From CAYSPG01 sp964432885 (GTDB lineage: Bacteria; Bacteroidota; Bacteroidia; AKYH767-A; OLB10): a stretch of DNA of 64,000 nt. The notes under the pieces were generated by a model that saw nothing but the letters and a program-made list of their open reading frames with translations, ran no database searches and was not told where the DNA came from. Location: NCBI GenBank assembly GCA_964432885.1, contig CAYSPG010000020.1, positions 4,354 to 68,353 of the forward strand, written 5' to 3'. This document shows positions 26,201 to 35,664 of this stretch, piece by piece; position 1 is the stretch's first letter; each line of letters starts with the position of its first letter. The translations under genes and the position numbers were made by a program.

Positions 26201-27427
26201 ATTACCATAATCTGTAAAATCATTTTCATAATAAACGAACTTCGACATAATAATTTGCTCTCCAGGCTCATCAATAGTTCCGTCTTTATCATTATCAATT
26301 CCATCACCTTCAGGTAAATCATCAATAACACCGTCTCCATCGTTATCAATTCCATCACCAACAATGTCATAATCAGCAAGAGGGCCTTGAAAAAAGTCAA
26401 TTCCAAGAGCAGGTGGGTCAAAACCATAACCAGCTGCGGTTCCTGAACCGTCATCAGCATCACCGTTATATACAAATCCCAAACCCAAACCAACATCACA
26501 ACCCACATAGTCGTCATTATAATCACCTAAATCCGGATCGGCCCATTGTCCAAAATAAGTACTGTCAAAAGAGAATGAACTACGGTTAATGATTTGATAC
26601 TTATAAAAAGTCATGTTGTTAATTTCATCATTGGTTTTAAAGGCAAATGCCTGTGCACGAATTTCAAGTCCGATTGGCTGACTGCCGGTTTCGGTTTTTG
26701 GTCCACCCACATCATTAAATACCCACCACAGAGTTTTGTCACCGTAAATATATCCATCACAAATCGAAAGACCAGGATTGTTTGGATCAGGGGGAAAATC
26801 GCCTGTTAAATTATAACGTGGATAGTCGCCACTTCCATATTCATACACGCCATTAGCGTTAACATCTTCAAATGGTGCTAAAAATTGCAATTCACCATTG
26901 GCAACATCACCATTACCCGGCCATTCGCGAATATCCTTTGTTGAAACACCTTCATTCACAAATGCAATCACCTCATCCTTGGTAACTCTCCAGTGCCTAT
27001 CGAACTTTTGACAGCGAGCAGCATCAACTGTTGGAAAACTGCTTGAAGTGCTTAATGGTCCGGCATAAAAATCATTACCCCCGCTTTGGCGGTAAGTTTG
27101 AGCAGCAACTTTTAGGTTTCCGTTAGCATCGTACCCACCAACCCAAACCGAGCCGGCAAATAATGAATGTTTGCCAGTACCCTTAGGTATTTCGTACTGT
27201 GCTGCACCTACTAAATCCCACCACATATCACCACCGGTAAATATGCGGGTTCGGATGTTATTAAAATCTAAATCGGTTTGTGCGGCTGTTTTATTACAGT
27301 CGGCAGCAACCTTATTAGGGTTAAATTTGGGTGTTGGGCGGTTGCCAACGTTTTCACGCGCGTTTGCAATTTGTGTTGAACACATCAGCAATATGCCGAG
27401 CGATAAGTAATTGAGTTTTTTATTCAT
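23228..27427 (-). CDS. Large secreted protein (1399 residues) with calcium-binding-type Asp repeats and sorting-like C-terminus
   Basis: The signal peptide is residues 1-23 (MNKKLNYLSLGILLMCSTQ, then IANA). The middle is a long beta-rich region without recognised catalytic motifs. Around residues 355-395 are tandem Asp/Gly-rich units (GDGIDNDGDGVIDD, then GDGIDNDKDGTIDE) like thrombospondin type 3 calcium loops. The C-terminus has VVPNPYYAYSSYE, an Ig-like fold (IYTMNGTLIRSY) and GVYLIHIEAPGLGERTLKW, similar to T9SS sorting or FlgD-like modules. It lies between the TonB receptor (20-bp gap) and the PorV-like gene (33-bp gap), suggesting a three-part surface complex. No function is proposed beyond export and surface location. 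Confidence 0.8.
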   Translation of the reverse strand: MNKKLNYLSLGILLMCSTQIANARENVGNRPTPKFNPNKVAADCNKTAAQTDLDFNNIRTRIFTGGDMWWDLVGAAQYEIPKGTGKHSLFAGSVWVGGYDANGNLKVAAQTYRQSGGNDFYAGPLSTSSSFPTVDAARCQKFDRHWRVTKDEVIAFVNEGVSTKDIREWPGNGDVANGELQFLAPFEDVNANGVYEYGSGDYPRYNLTGDFPPDPNNPGLSICDGYIYGDKTLWWVFNDVGGPKTETGSQPIGLEIRAQAFAFKTNDEINNMTFYKYQIINRSSFSFDSTYFGQWADPDLGDYNDDYVGCDVGLGLGFVYNGDADDGSGTAAGYGFDPPALGIDFFQGPLADYDIVGDGIDNDGDGVIDDLPEGDGIDNDKDGTIDEPGEQIIMSKFVYYENDFTDYGNPEVTDDYYQYLTGSWKNGDRFTRDGLLGRSSGFPVCDYLFPGTTDPSFPVNWTEVTAGNVASDRRFLQSAGEFTLKAGAVNFITTGALWARATSGGPEASVALLKVADEKAQALFNNCFKTLDGPDAPDVAIRELDRKLVLSLQNAGTDKVELYDDIDPAISYNIEPDTNKHRYYFQGYQIYQFKNNAVTTGDLDNPDLARLIYQIDRKDNIDRIVNWAYNENVGGYVPTQETFNTAERGEANQGLKHTFVITEDAFATADKELINHKAYYFTVISYAYNNYLPFEPVFPPSNNTTQQKPFLAGRNNIKTYTGIPHNPSVENGGQVLNVEVGGGVEIKRIEGQGNGGVILDMKASSREEALTGPNYTVANPVYEAAAGPLNIKVYDPTIIEHGHFTTWFDGVSESDRWRLKEDEGAIDTSDFTLGEFNEQVLVTETYKVNSSTGKLEIDNSYELGLTADINSVLVEAGQPGADNNAFLDGTLTFANGKEWLTGVPDTEGDTSDYQNWIRSGDGSDAAAGDLYAGLDDDQVYEKVIGGTWAPFKLCGKSDFKYHVKYNINVQGEPLQGLSVYGNYKTALSSVDIVITSDKSKWSRCPVVETGYPASSNYGAAPRFTLRREKSVDKQGVKYGYPGYNVDEAGLVSDSGMGWFPGYAVNLETGERLNLVYGENSQLGNNNGTDMVWNPTSAMYDDAGIPIWGGMHFVYVIGHNADGVNDIPKYDDGTKFYSLLKQGSANSIRNAWIHAMWTSIPLVSTNHSLLEDDALVRLRVARKYKTYNTNFSTPFDNTAILNEGTTYYVTSGTATYNGVNFNAGTTFTVLSGLPTNFTGTGLVVETKNGANPMYEFSTDGIVPETNVSSVAKDALSMINVVPNPYYAYSSYETKQNDSWVKITNLPSKCKVSIYTMNGTLIRSYSRDVAPDQSDGAVIGNSQGTESGSGNYDTSLDWDLNNDAGVPIASGVYLIHIEAPGLGERTLKWFGVLRPIDLDSY

Positions 27428-27447
27428 TGTATTACTTGTTTTTTAAA

Positions 27448-30400
27448 TTAAAAAGTAAATCCTATTCCAAGTCTCATCCTTCTTGGAATACTGTAATTAT
27501 TAGGGTTGTTAACTTTAATACGATACAAATCTGAAAATGCATCAGCATCGTACTGTGTACTTACATACGATTGACCCAATGCTGAATCCAAATATCCATC
27601 ATCATCGGCATTACCGGTATAACGGTAAACCGAAATAATGTTTTTAGCATTTAACAAATTTTGCACTTGCAGATAAACGTTCAAATAGTACTTCTTCATT
27701 TTGTTTTCGCCCTTTCCAATATTAATAGCAAAATCTTTATCCACTTTTACGTCAACACGATAATTCCATGGCAAGCGCGCAGCATTTATTCCTCCTTTAA
27801 TTTTAGAAGAGCCCTGAGTTTGAACTCCGATTTCATTACCCTCAGCAGTTACTGAATATTGACGTGAATAAGGTGTTCCTGACCCTGCCCTAAATTGAAT
27901 GTTAGCTCCGGTGTTGGCAAAAATTTGTTTATTGAATAACACTGGACCATTGTAATCCTTGCCTTCGCCATAGCGGTAGTCAAATGACATTGCGAAACTA
28001 TGACGTTGATCAAAGTCAAGCGGTATAAGTACGCGAAGGTTTGGTTGGTTACTGTTTACCAAATCAACTGCAGAGCGGTCGCCCGATCCGGTCCCATCAG
28101 CAAACTGTAATGTATAATTAAGACCTACGCGAATATTTCCTGTTCTGCGTAAATCATAACCAAGCGTCAATCCTTTTACTGTTCCAAAATCCACGTTTCC
28201 ATAAGTAGTATATGTCTTTGGATCAGCATATACAATTTGCTGAAATTGTATCATATCCTTTAATTCACGATAAAAGGCAGAAATTGTAAATACTGAACTA
28301 CGACTTAAAATCTGGCGGAAACCAATTTCATAGTTTGTAGTTCTTTCAGGCTTTAAATCAGGGTTATTATAAGTAGGAGCCTGTGTTTCGAAGAATAAAT
28401 ATTGAATGGGGTTGTTTCTTGACCTGTCAGGCGGACGTTGAGTCAGGATAGAGTAGTTTGCAAAAAACTCTGCCTGATCGGTAATTGAAAACTGAAACGC
28501 TACACGTGGCATAAAGGTAAGTTGTGGTGTATAATCTTCAAAACTGTTTGATGCTTTAAAGGTTCCTTCTTTATCGTCAATCCTTTCATCAGGACGTACG
28601 CGGTAAGGAGCCAAAATTCCCGTAGCAGTTGCTTCTTGTAATATGTTTGGGTCTAACACTTCGTTTCCGTCTTTATCAAACCACCTGTCGCCACTGCGGT
28701 ATCCCACTATCTGGTCAACGGATGGATTTGCTTTATCTTCAACATAGACTACAAAATCGTCTCCAACGTTGCCTGGAGCTGAAAAATTTCCGAATTCAGC
28801 CTCCAATTCACCAACAGTTCGGGCCTGGTAAAGCAAATATTTATCTTTTAAAACCTTTTGATTAGCGTCATATCTATCAACACGCAAGCCTATATTAAAT
28901 ATAAGATCGTTGATCGCAAACTGGTCTTGAATATATCCGGCCATATATATAGGCTGAAAGGCAGGAACTTCACGAAGGAAATTGCCATTTGCATCTTTTT
29001 TAGAAAAGAAGTCATCAAAGCTTGCATTAGAATTAGATTTTTTACCCACATGGTCAAAACCAAAATAATTGTAGGTACCCAATCCACTGTTTCCTGTAAA
29101 TAATTCATCAGGAGTAAATAAGTCAAGTGAGAAATTAGATGGGTCATAAGAGAATACATCAACATACTCATTTAACCCAAGACCTAATCTGTTTCTAACA
29201 TTTTCATAGAAGCCAACAGTGCCATCAGAGGTATAAGATGAATTGTGAAACAAGGTATCGCCACTTGAATAGCTATAAGCGGCAGCAGTATCGGCCTCGT
29301 TAAGTGTAGTAGGTGTGTTAGCAAGATTATACATAACGTTCCATAAGCCAATTCCTCCAATTGCAAACTGGCGATCGGTACGTTTTTCAAACTCAAAACC
29401 TATAGATATTGCGTGGTTTTTAATATCGGCCGATCCGGTTACTGAAGCACGAAACTGATCTTGTATTCGTTCATCATAAAGATTAAACACCAAACCTGTA
29501 TTGCGCCACATTGAATATACGGTACTTGGGGCACCGCCATTTAATATTCCACCATTATTAAGAATTTGAAATATATTGGAATAATTTCCGCTGATATTTG
29601 AAAAATTTGAAACCCCGGTTTCGTTAAAAGTAGTTGCATCTGAGGCATAATTGGGGTTTGCAAAAGAAAGTGATGTGCTTGTGTAAGCCTCAACATCAGG
29701 ATTAACACCTGTTGGAGTAAAAACCACCAATGTATCTTGGTAACCAGTAAATTCCCATGCGTTTGGAACACCTGTTATCGTATCAACTCCCGTTATTGCA
29801 TATACAGGCCTTCTATATGACTTAAATTTACCATTGTAACCATAACTAAAATGGTCGTCTTTATGCATGTCATCCTGATCAACAAAATTGCGGTGCAGGT
29901 AATCAAACTGTAAAGAGTAATATGCGTTTTTAATAAGCGATTTATTTTCTTCGCCCGATGCTGAACCAAAGCGCTGAGTAAATCGAATATACGCACGGTA
30001 ATTATTATCTAAAATCTGATCGTTGTGGTCATAGTTAAACAATGAACGCTCCCATATATACTCACGCTTGTCTATCATATCCATTGAACCACCAATTTGA
30101 ACATTAAAGTTCTTAACGGGTTGATAATCCAACTTGAGGTTAGCTTTAAATCCTTGCGCTTCAACGTTTTGTTTTGATTTAATTTTTTCAAGATCAGAAC
30201 TTCTGATAAGTTCAGTACGGTTAATTACTCCATTGCCATTGGGATTTTGAATATAAGGCGTTTTTTTAATGTCGTTTAATACATCATCTTTTACCTTATA
30301 AATTTTAACCGCAGAAGGGTCGCGGTCTTTTTCAGACAGAAATTCTCCAGAAAGGGCAAAACCTAATACAGGAGTTTTGTTTCCGTCTTTATCTTTTTTA

Positions 30401-31182
30401 TTAAGTATAGGTCCACGCAAGTTTAGTCCTGCCAAATTATACCCATATTTATCAAAAAGTTCAGAGGTTACTAATTCTATGCCACCTGTAAAATCTTTTG
30501 AAGGGCCTTTGGTGGTAATGGTAATAATACCCCCTGTGGCATCACCATACTGTGCCGGCACACCACCAGTAACCACAGTAACCTGCTCAATGGCAGATTG
30601 CGGTACCTGCTGGCTTCCGCGAACTCGAATACCGTCTATGTAAAAGTCGGTTGCGTTATCGCGTGATCCGCGTACGTTAAGGTCATCACCTTCATCGCGT
30701 TGGTACACACCGGCAGCGGTTGCAGCAACTGATTTTACATCACGTGTTGGAATGGCTTTAATTTCTTCGGCAGTAATGGTTGTTTGCACTGCAGGATTTC
30801 CTTTATCAATTAAAGGAACTTTGTAGTCAACCACATCTACTTGTGTAATGTCAACAGCGCCTTTGCCAAGTTTTACATCGGCAAAAGTTATTTTGTCAAC
30901 AGACACTACTACACCTTTTATCTCTGTGGTTTGGTATCCCACAAAGGTAGCTTTAAGGTTATAGTTTCCCGGTTGAAGGGGTTTGATGGTAAAGTTACCA
31001 TCAAAATCGGTTTGTGCTCCACCAGCTTGAGAGCCGTTAATTTCGGCTACGACACTTGCAAACGGAAGTGGTTCGTTTGTAGTTTTGTCAATTACTTTAC
31101 CTTTTATGGCTCCGGTTTGCGCCCATGCGGCACAACCAAGCGCTAAGACGAAGGTAAACGTCAAGTAAACGTTTTTCAGCAT
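27448..31182 (-). CDS. TonB-dependent outer-membrane receptor
   Basis: 1244 residues. The signal peptide ends near AWAQ (residue 22). A carboxypeptidase-regulatory-like domain (about 24-105, GKVIDKTTNEPLPFASV) precedes the plug (about 120-235, with DDLNVRGSRDNATDFYIDG and QYGDATGGIITITTKG) and a 22-strand-type barrel to the C-terminus (RRMRLGIGFTF). The architecture is SusC-like in its N-terminal extension, but the next gene is not a recognisable SusD. The ligand is unknown. It heads a unit with the 1399-residue secreted protein and the PorV-like protein, with a promoter-like signal at 31227-31259. Confidence 0.93.
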   Translation of the reverse strand: MLKNVYLTFTFVLALGCAAWAQTGAIKGKVIDKTTNEPLPFASVVAEINGSQAGGAQTDFDGNFTIKPLQPGNYNLKATFVGYQTTEIKGVVVSVDKITFADVKLGKGAVDITQVDVVDYKVPLIDKGNPAVQTTITAEEIKAIPTRDVKSVAATAAGVYQRDEGDDLNVRGSRDNATDFYIDGIRVRGSQQVPQSAIEQVTVVTGGVPAQYGDATGGIITITTKGPSKDFTGGIELVTSELFDKYGYNLAGLNLRGPILNKKDKDGNKTPVLGFALSGEFLSEKDRDPSAVKIYKVKDDVLNDIKKTPYIQNPNGNGVINRTELIRSSDLEKIKSKQNVEAQGFKANLKLDYQPVKNFNVQIGGSMDMIDKREYIWERSLFNYDHNDQILDNNYRAYIRFTQRFGSASGEENKSLIKNAYYSLQFDYLHRNFVDQDDMHKDDHFSYGYNGKFKSYRRPVYAITGVDTITGVPNAWEFTGYQDTLVVFTPTGVNPDVEAYTSTSLSFANPNYASDATTFNETGVSNFSNISGNYSNIFQILNNGGILNGGAPSTVYSMWRNTGLVFNLYDERIQDQFRASVTGSADIKNHAISIGFEFEKRTDRQFAIGGIGLWNVMYNLANTPTTLNEADTAAAYSYSSGDTLFHNSSYTSDGTVGFYENVRNRLGLGLNEYVDVFSYDPSNFSLDLFTPDELFTGNSGLGTYNYFGFDHVGKKSNSNASFDDFFSKKDANGNFLREVPAFQPIYMAGYIQDQFAINDLIFNIGLRVDRYDANQKVLKDKYLLYQARTVGELEAEFGNFSAPGNVGDDFVVYVEDKANPSVDQIVGYRSGDRWFDKDGNEVLDPNILQEATATGILAPYRVRPDERIDDKEGTFKASNSFEDYTPQLTFMPRVAFQFSITDQAEFFANYSILTQRPPDRSRNNPIQYLFFETQAPTYNNPDLKPERTTNYEIGFRQILSRSSVFTISAFYRELKDMIQFQQIVYADPKTYTTYGNVDFGTVKGLTLGYDLRRTGNIRVGLNYTLQFADGTGSGDRSAVDLVNSNQPNLRVLIPLDFDQRHSFAMSFDYRYGEGKDYNGPVLFNKQIFANTGANIQFRAGSGTPYSRQYSVTAEGNEIGVQTQGSSKIKGGINAARLPWNYRVDVKVDKDFAINIGKGENKMKKYYLNVYLQVQNLLNAKNIISVYRYTGNADDDGYLDSALGQSYVSTQYDADAFSDLYRIKVNNPNNYSIPRRMRLGIGFTF

Positions 31183-31226
31183 AGCAACTTTGTTAAGTTA
31201 ATTTTAGGTGATTTTTTAATCCGCGA

Positions 31227-31259
31227 TAAAAGTATGAATAATAATTTTTATTTTCCAAA
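31227..31259 (-). promoter_or_regulatory. Putative promoter of the TonB receptor unit
   Basis: On the minus strand TTTG (31259-31256) is followed after 21 bp by TACTTTTA (31234-31227), one mismatch from TAnnTTTG. The start codon is 44 bp further on. Confidence 0.4.
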
Positions 31260-31304
31260 TGCAATATTGTTTTCTGACCAATTAATGACGCAGTTTTTTT
31301 ATTA

Positions 31305-31760
31305 TCAGTACTTTGTCCATGCGGGTTTGTTTATTATTTCGCCCAAAATAACTGCGTTTTGAAATGTTTTTTTGTCAAAAAAAGTTTTTCGGCCAGCTTT
31401 TTCAATCACGGTTTCATGTTCAATGGCTTGATGTTTTATAAAAGGAGTGCCTTCTGGCTTAATTGTTTCCAGTGATTGAATGTCAAGTGAGGTAAGAGTT
31501 GCCTGAGGTTTGTTTTTCTTTAAAGGTATAAGTACAGGTTTAGGCAATACTGGTTTTTTAATTGTGGAATCGGGTCTTTGTTTAGCAACTTCCTTTTTGA
31601 TTATTGTTTTTAATTCGTCAACAGTAGGTAGCGCTGATGCCGCTGGCGGTACAGGTGTTGTGAATTTACGTTTGCGGTTTTCTTCGTTTAGCTTTTTATA
31701 ATTGGTATATATAAAGTAGCCTATTGCAACCAGCACATAAAAAATTACTTTGAATTCCAT
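31305..31760 (-). CDS. Small single-pass membrane protein of unknown function
   Basis: 151 residues from the ATG at 31760. An upstream TTG would fall inside the -7 promoter element. Residues 1-17 (MEFKVIFYVLVAIGYFIY) form one membrane helix, followed by a basic stretch (KKLNEENRKRKF) and a Pro/Ala/Lys-rich soluble part, with no known motif. The basic side should face the cytoplasm. It lies between the TonB receptor unit and divergent smc and may be transcribed alone. No family is recognised. Confidence 0.65.
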   Translation of the reverse strand: MEFKVIFYVLVAIGYFIYTNYKKLNEENRKRKFTTPVPPAASALPTVDELKTIIKKEVAKQRPDSTIKKPVLPKPVLIPLKKNKPQATLTSLDIQSLETIKPEGTPFIKHQAIEHETVIEKAGRKTFFDKKTFQNAVILGEIINKPAWTKY

Positions 31761-31766
31761 AAGCAC

Positions 31767-31774
31767 CAAAAATA
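31767..31774 (-). promoter_or_regulatory. -7 element of the small membrane protein gene
   Basis: Minus strand TATTTTTG is a full TAnnTTTG match and ends 6 bp before the ATG at 31760, so the transcript should be nearly leaderless. Confidence 0.5.
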
Positions 31775-31910
31775 GAAAAATTTATTTCCAAAATTATTTT
31801 ATGCAATCGGCTATTATATATTTTGATTCAAGATTATTTTGTTATTAATAGTTTCCAACATACGTTAATATCTTTTGATTGACTCCCTATCCCATTTAAA
31901 TAAATTTGCG

Positions 31911-31918
31911 TGCTTATA
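31911..31918 (+). promoter_or_regulatory. -7 element upstream of smc
   Basis: TAAATTTG matches TAnnTTTG, 74 bp before the smc ATG. No well-spaced -33 TTG is visible. Confidence 0.45.
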
Positions 31919-31953
31919 TATAGTATAAAGCTAACCAATATTTACAATTCAAA

Positions 31954-31987
31954 CATTCATTCCTTCAGTCATTCAATCATTACATTT
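31954..31987 (+). repeat. 8-bp periodic leader repeat before smc
   Basis: CATTCATT CCTTCAGT CATTCAAT CATTACAT shows an eight-base period and ends 5 bp before the smc ATG. It resembles tracts before the Rel gene and the HIT gene. Confidence 0.55.
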
Positions 31988-31992
31988 AATAT

Positions 31993-34900
31993 ATGCGTTT
32001 ATCATCATTAGAAATAAAAGGTTTTAAAAGTTTTGGCGAAAGAGTAATAATTCACTTCGACCGTGGGGTTACTTCTATTGTGGGACCTAACGGTAGCGGC
32101 AAGAGCAATGTGGTGGATGCCATGCGATGGGTACTGGGCGAGCAAAAAATGCGAATGCTGCGATCCGAAAAAATGGAGAACATAATATTTAATGGAACTA
32201 AAACGCGCAAACCTGCAAACCTGGCCGAAGTAAGTTTAACATTTGAAAACGACAAAGGAATTCTTCCAACTGAATTTTCTACTGTTTGCATTTCGCGCAG
32301 ATTATATCGTAGTGGCGACAGTGAGTATTTATTAAACGGTGTAGTATGCCGCTTAAAAGATATTGTTGATTTGTTTTTGGATACAGGTATTGGCAGCGAT
32401 ACCTACTCAATCATTGAACTAAAAATGGTTGATGAAATTATTAACGACCGCCACAACACCGTAAAAATGTTGCTGGAAGAAGCAGCAGGAATTTCAAAAT
32501 ACAAACTGCGCAAAAAACAAACGCTGCAAAAGTTAGAAGAAACTGATTTGGATTTAAACCGCGTTAACGATTTGCTTTTTGAAATTGAAAAAAGTTTAAA
32601 GCAGCTGGAAGCTCAGGCAAAAAAAACCGAAAGGTATTATCGTGTTAAAGATGATTACAGAGTTTCGTCAACTGCACTTGCCTGGTTTTTGATGCGCAAC
32701 TTTACTTCTGCACTTGAAGAATTAAAAATAAAAGAAGAGCAGCAGGCCAAAGAAAAAAACGAATTGCAACTTCAGTTGGAAGGGCTTGAAGAAAATTTGC
32801 TGGCACAAAAAATTTCGAGCGAAGAAAAAGAGAAAGCACTTTCGGCAGCACAAAAACAGTTGAACGAAAAATTGTTTGTGATAAACCGTTTTGAGAACGA
32901 ACAGAAAAGCCGGTTGGAAAAACTGAATTATCTGAACGAGAAAAAAGAACAGCTTTCCAAACAAATTAATTCTGACCACGGACAAATTGAATTATTGAAC
33001 AAACAAATTGAAGATTTAAACATAGAAAAGCAAAAAGAAGAAACACGTTTTGCTGAAATGGAAACCGAATTGCAACAGGCAAAACAAAAAGTGGAAGAAA
33101 GCAAACAGCTTTACGAAGCATCGGCTGATGAGGTAAAACAAATAAATATGCAATTGCTGCAAGTGCGGCAGGCTGTAAACCACCACGAGACTTTTGTTGC
33201 CGTTAGGCAGGCGCGAATTAACAGCATTAACGAACAGGCAAAACGATTAATCGAACAAATAACAAAAGACAAACAACAACTTGATGCCATTGAATTGGAA
33301 CTAACCGAACTAAATTCAAAAAAAGAGTTTGTTGAAAAAGAAGCGCTGGATAAAAAACATTTGCGACTACAGTTGGAAGAAGAAATAAGAACTGCCGATG
33401 TTTTTATTAAAGAACATCGCGAAGCTTTGGCTGAAGAAAGAAGACTAGCCGATGTAAAAACAAATGAATACGAGTTGACAAAAAGTTTGGTGGAGCAGAT
33501 GGAAGGTTTTCCGGAGTCAATAAAATATTTGAAAAAAAATTACGACAGGTTTAAAAACGTACCTCTGCTTAGTGACATTGTAAATTGCAATGATGACTAT
33601 AAAGTTGCAATTGAAAATTTCTTAGAGCCATTCCTCAATCATTTTATTGCCGACACACAAACCGAAGCATGGGAGGCATTGGACATTCTAGGAAATCAAA
33701 ATAAAGGACGCGCACACTTCTTTGTTTTAAATACCCTAAGCAATTTTAATTTTATTGAAAAAGAAAATGTGCATGGCTGCATTGCTGCGGCTGATGTAAT
33801 TGAAACAGATGAAAAATATCGTAGCCTGTTTAATTATTTGCTTGGGCATGTTTATATATTAAATGATGACATTCCGTTAAGCCAATTGCCCTTAGCCGAT
33901 AACCATTCCATTGTTGTGCTAAGCAGAAACGGAAAATTTCAAAAACAAAAATATTCCATCAGCGGTGGCTCGGTGGGTATGGCCGAAGGTAAACGTACCG
34001 GAAGATTGCAGAACTTAGAAAAACTTGCTGCCGAAATCTCTAACCATAAAACCGAAACTGAACGTTTGAAAAATGAATTGCACAATGCGGAAGTGCAATT
34101 GCTGGAAAGAAAAACCCTTTTGGCCGATACACAAAATTCTATTTATACATTAGACAGTGAGTTGAGCAAATCGGTGTTGGGAATAAATACACACATCAGT
34201 AAAAAAGATTTTATTTCTTCAAACAATGATGCCAATGAACGTAGCATGCAAAAGTTGCACGAAGAGTTAAATGACATTGAACAGCAAAAAAATACAGCAT
34301 CGGGATTTGGTGGGTTAACGTTTGACGAAATGAAACTGAATCTGCAGCGACTAACCATTGAGCAAAAAGAAAAACAGGAGTTTTCGAATGAATTGCAAAA
34401 AAATTCGCAGGAGGCGGGCAACCAGTATAACCAGGTAAACATTGCCTATCTGCAACAGCAAAACCGCATACAAAACATTACACGCGAAATTGGCTACAAG
34501 CAAACGCAACAAACAAACATTAACACCTCCATTGAAAACAATACACTTGAAATTGAAAGTTTGAACGAGCAGATTGTACAAACATCAAATGCCGGTGAAA
34601 CAGGCGAAACCGATTTGCAAAAACATTCGGAAGAAAAAATTCAGTTTGAACATTTGCTGAATGAAAGTGAGAAAAATTATTTTGAATCGAAAGGCGAAAT
34701 TGAGAATAACGAAAAACTGATTGCCGAAACAAGACGCAAAAAAGAAATTGCTGATGACCTCATGCACGCTGTGCATAACGAAAGCAATGAAGTAAATTTA
34801 AAAATGACTTCGTTGAAAGAGCGGCTAAGTGTTGAATTTGAAATTGACGTTAATGACATTGTATCTCAAGAACCAAATCCTGAGTGGAACGAAGAAGAAC

Positions 34901-35553
34901 TGAAATTAAAAACAGAAAAATTCGGCAACCAGTTAAAAAACTTTGGTCCGATAAATCCAATGGCTCTTGAATCATTTAAAGAAATTAAAGAGCGTTACGA
35001 TTTTATAATAAAAGAGCAGGATGATTTGAAAAAAGCAAAAGAATCGTTGTTGCAAACTATTTCAGAAATTGAAAATACAGCCAAAGAAAAATTCCTTGAA
35101 GTATTTACTCAAGTGCGCACAAACTTCATTACTGTATTCCGTTCGTTATTTACTGATGACGACAATTGCGATTTGATATTAGCTGATATGAACAATCCGC
35201 TTGACAGCGAGATTGAAATTATTGCACAACCCAAAGGCAAAAAGCCGTTGTCAATTTCTCAATTGTCAGGAGGAGAAAGAACACTTACAGCCACTGCCCT
35301 GCTCTTTGGATTGTATTTAGTAAAACCCGCCCCCTTCTGTATTTTTGACGAGGTAGATGCTCCGCTTGATGATAACAACATAGACAAGTTCAATAACATC
35401 ATTAAAAAGTTCTCTGCCGAATCGCAGTTCATCATCATCACACACAACAAAAAAACAATGGCTGCTACCGATATTATTTATGGTATAACCATGAATGAGC
35501 CTGGCGTAACAGCAGTGGTGCCGGTGGATTTGAGGGAGTATGCCGAGGCATAG
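31993..35553 (+). CDS. smc: Chromosome segregation protein SMC
   Basis: 1186 residues, normal length. The N-terminal ATPase half has Walker A GPNGSGKSN (31-39). Two long coiled coils flank a hinge at about 510-680 (SGGSVGMAEGKRTGR region). The C-terminal half has the ABC signature LSGGERTLTATALLFG and Walker B CIFDEVDAPLDD. SMC dimers, with ScpA and ScpB, load on chromosomal DNA and extrude loops to compact and separate sister chromosomes. No scp gene is adjacent. The coding sequence is intact. Confidence 0.97.
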   Translation: MRLSSLEIKGFKSFGERVIIHFDRGVTSIVGPNGSGKSNVVDAMRWVLGEQKMRMLRSEKMENIIFNGTKTRKPANLAEVSLTFENDKGILPTEFSTVCISRRLYRSGDSEYLLNGVVCRLKDIVDLFLDTGIGSDTYSIIELKMVDEIINDRHNTVKMLLEEAAGISKYKLRKKQTLQKLEETDLDLNRVNDLLFEIEKSLKQLEAQAKKTERYYRVKDDYRVSSTALAWFLMRNFTSALEELKIKEEQQAKEKNELQLQLEGLEENLLAQKISSEEKEKALSAAQKQLNEKLFVINRFENEQKSRLEKLNYLNEKKEQLSKQINSDHGQIELLNKQIEDLNIEKQKEETRFAEMETELQQAKQKVEESKQLYEASADEVKQINMQLLQVRQAVNHHETFVAVRQARINSINEQAKRLIEQITKDKQQLDAIELELTELNSKKEFVEKEALDKKHLRLQLEEEIRTADVFIKEHREALAEERRLADVKTNEYELTKSLVEQMEGFPESIKYLKKNYDRFKNVPLLSDIVNCNDDYKVAIENFLEPFLNHFIADTQTEAWEALDILGNQNKGRAHFFVLNTLSNFNFIEKENVHGCIAAADVIETDEKYRSLFNYLLGHVYILNDDIPLSQLPLADNHSIVVLSRNGKFQKQKYSISGGSVGMAEGKRTGRLQNLEKLAAEISNHKTETERLKNELHNAEVQLLERKTLLADTQNSIYTLDSELSKSVLGINTHISKKDFISSNNDANERSMQKLHEELNDIEQQKNTASGFGGLTFDEMKLNLQRLTIEQKEKQEFSNELQKNSQEAGNQYNQVNIAYLQQQNRIQNITREIGYKQTQQTNINTSIENNTLEIESLNEQIVQTSNAGETGETDLQKHSEEKIQFEHLLNESEKNYFESKGEIENNEKLIAETRRKKEIADDLMHAVHNESNEVNLKMTSLKERLSVEFEIDVNDIVSQEPNPEWNEEELKLKTEKFGNQLKNFGPINPMALESFKEIKERYDFIIKEQDDLKKAKESLLQTISEIENTAKEKFLEVFTQVRTNFITVFRSLFTDDDNCDLILADMNNPLDSEIEIIAQPKGKKPLSISQLSGGERTLTATALLFGLYLVKPAPFCIFDEVDAPLDDNNIDKFNNIIKKFSAESQFIIITHNKKTMAATDIIYGITMNEPGVTAVVPVDLREYAEA

Positions 35554-35569
35554 GAATGAGTTATTAGTT

Positions 35570-35664
35570 CTTGGGTAGTTAGGCTTTTAAAAAAGTTAAT
35601 GCTACTGGTTGTTGAGTAATTAAATTATGACCTAAATAACTTAATAACCCAGTAACCAATAACT
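35570..35664. repeat. Degenerate heptanucleotide-type repeat downstream of smc
   Basis: On the minus strand TTATTGG TTACTGG GTTATTA AGTTATT, and on the plus strand a related GTTATTAGTTCTTGGGTAGTT stretch, resemble the 7-bp TTGGTTA tract at 52309-52350. The segment separates smc from the convergent small basic protein gene. Confidence 0.45.

Noticed and set aside
27448..31182. Classical SusCD polysaccharide utilisation locus
   Set aside because: The following gene is not SusD-like, and no glycoside hydrolases or sulfatases are nearby.
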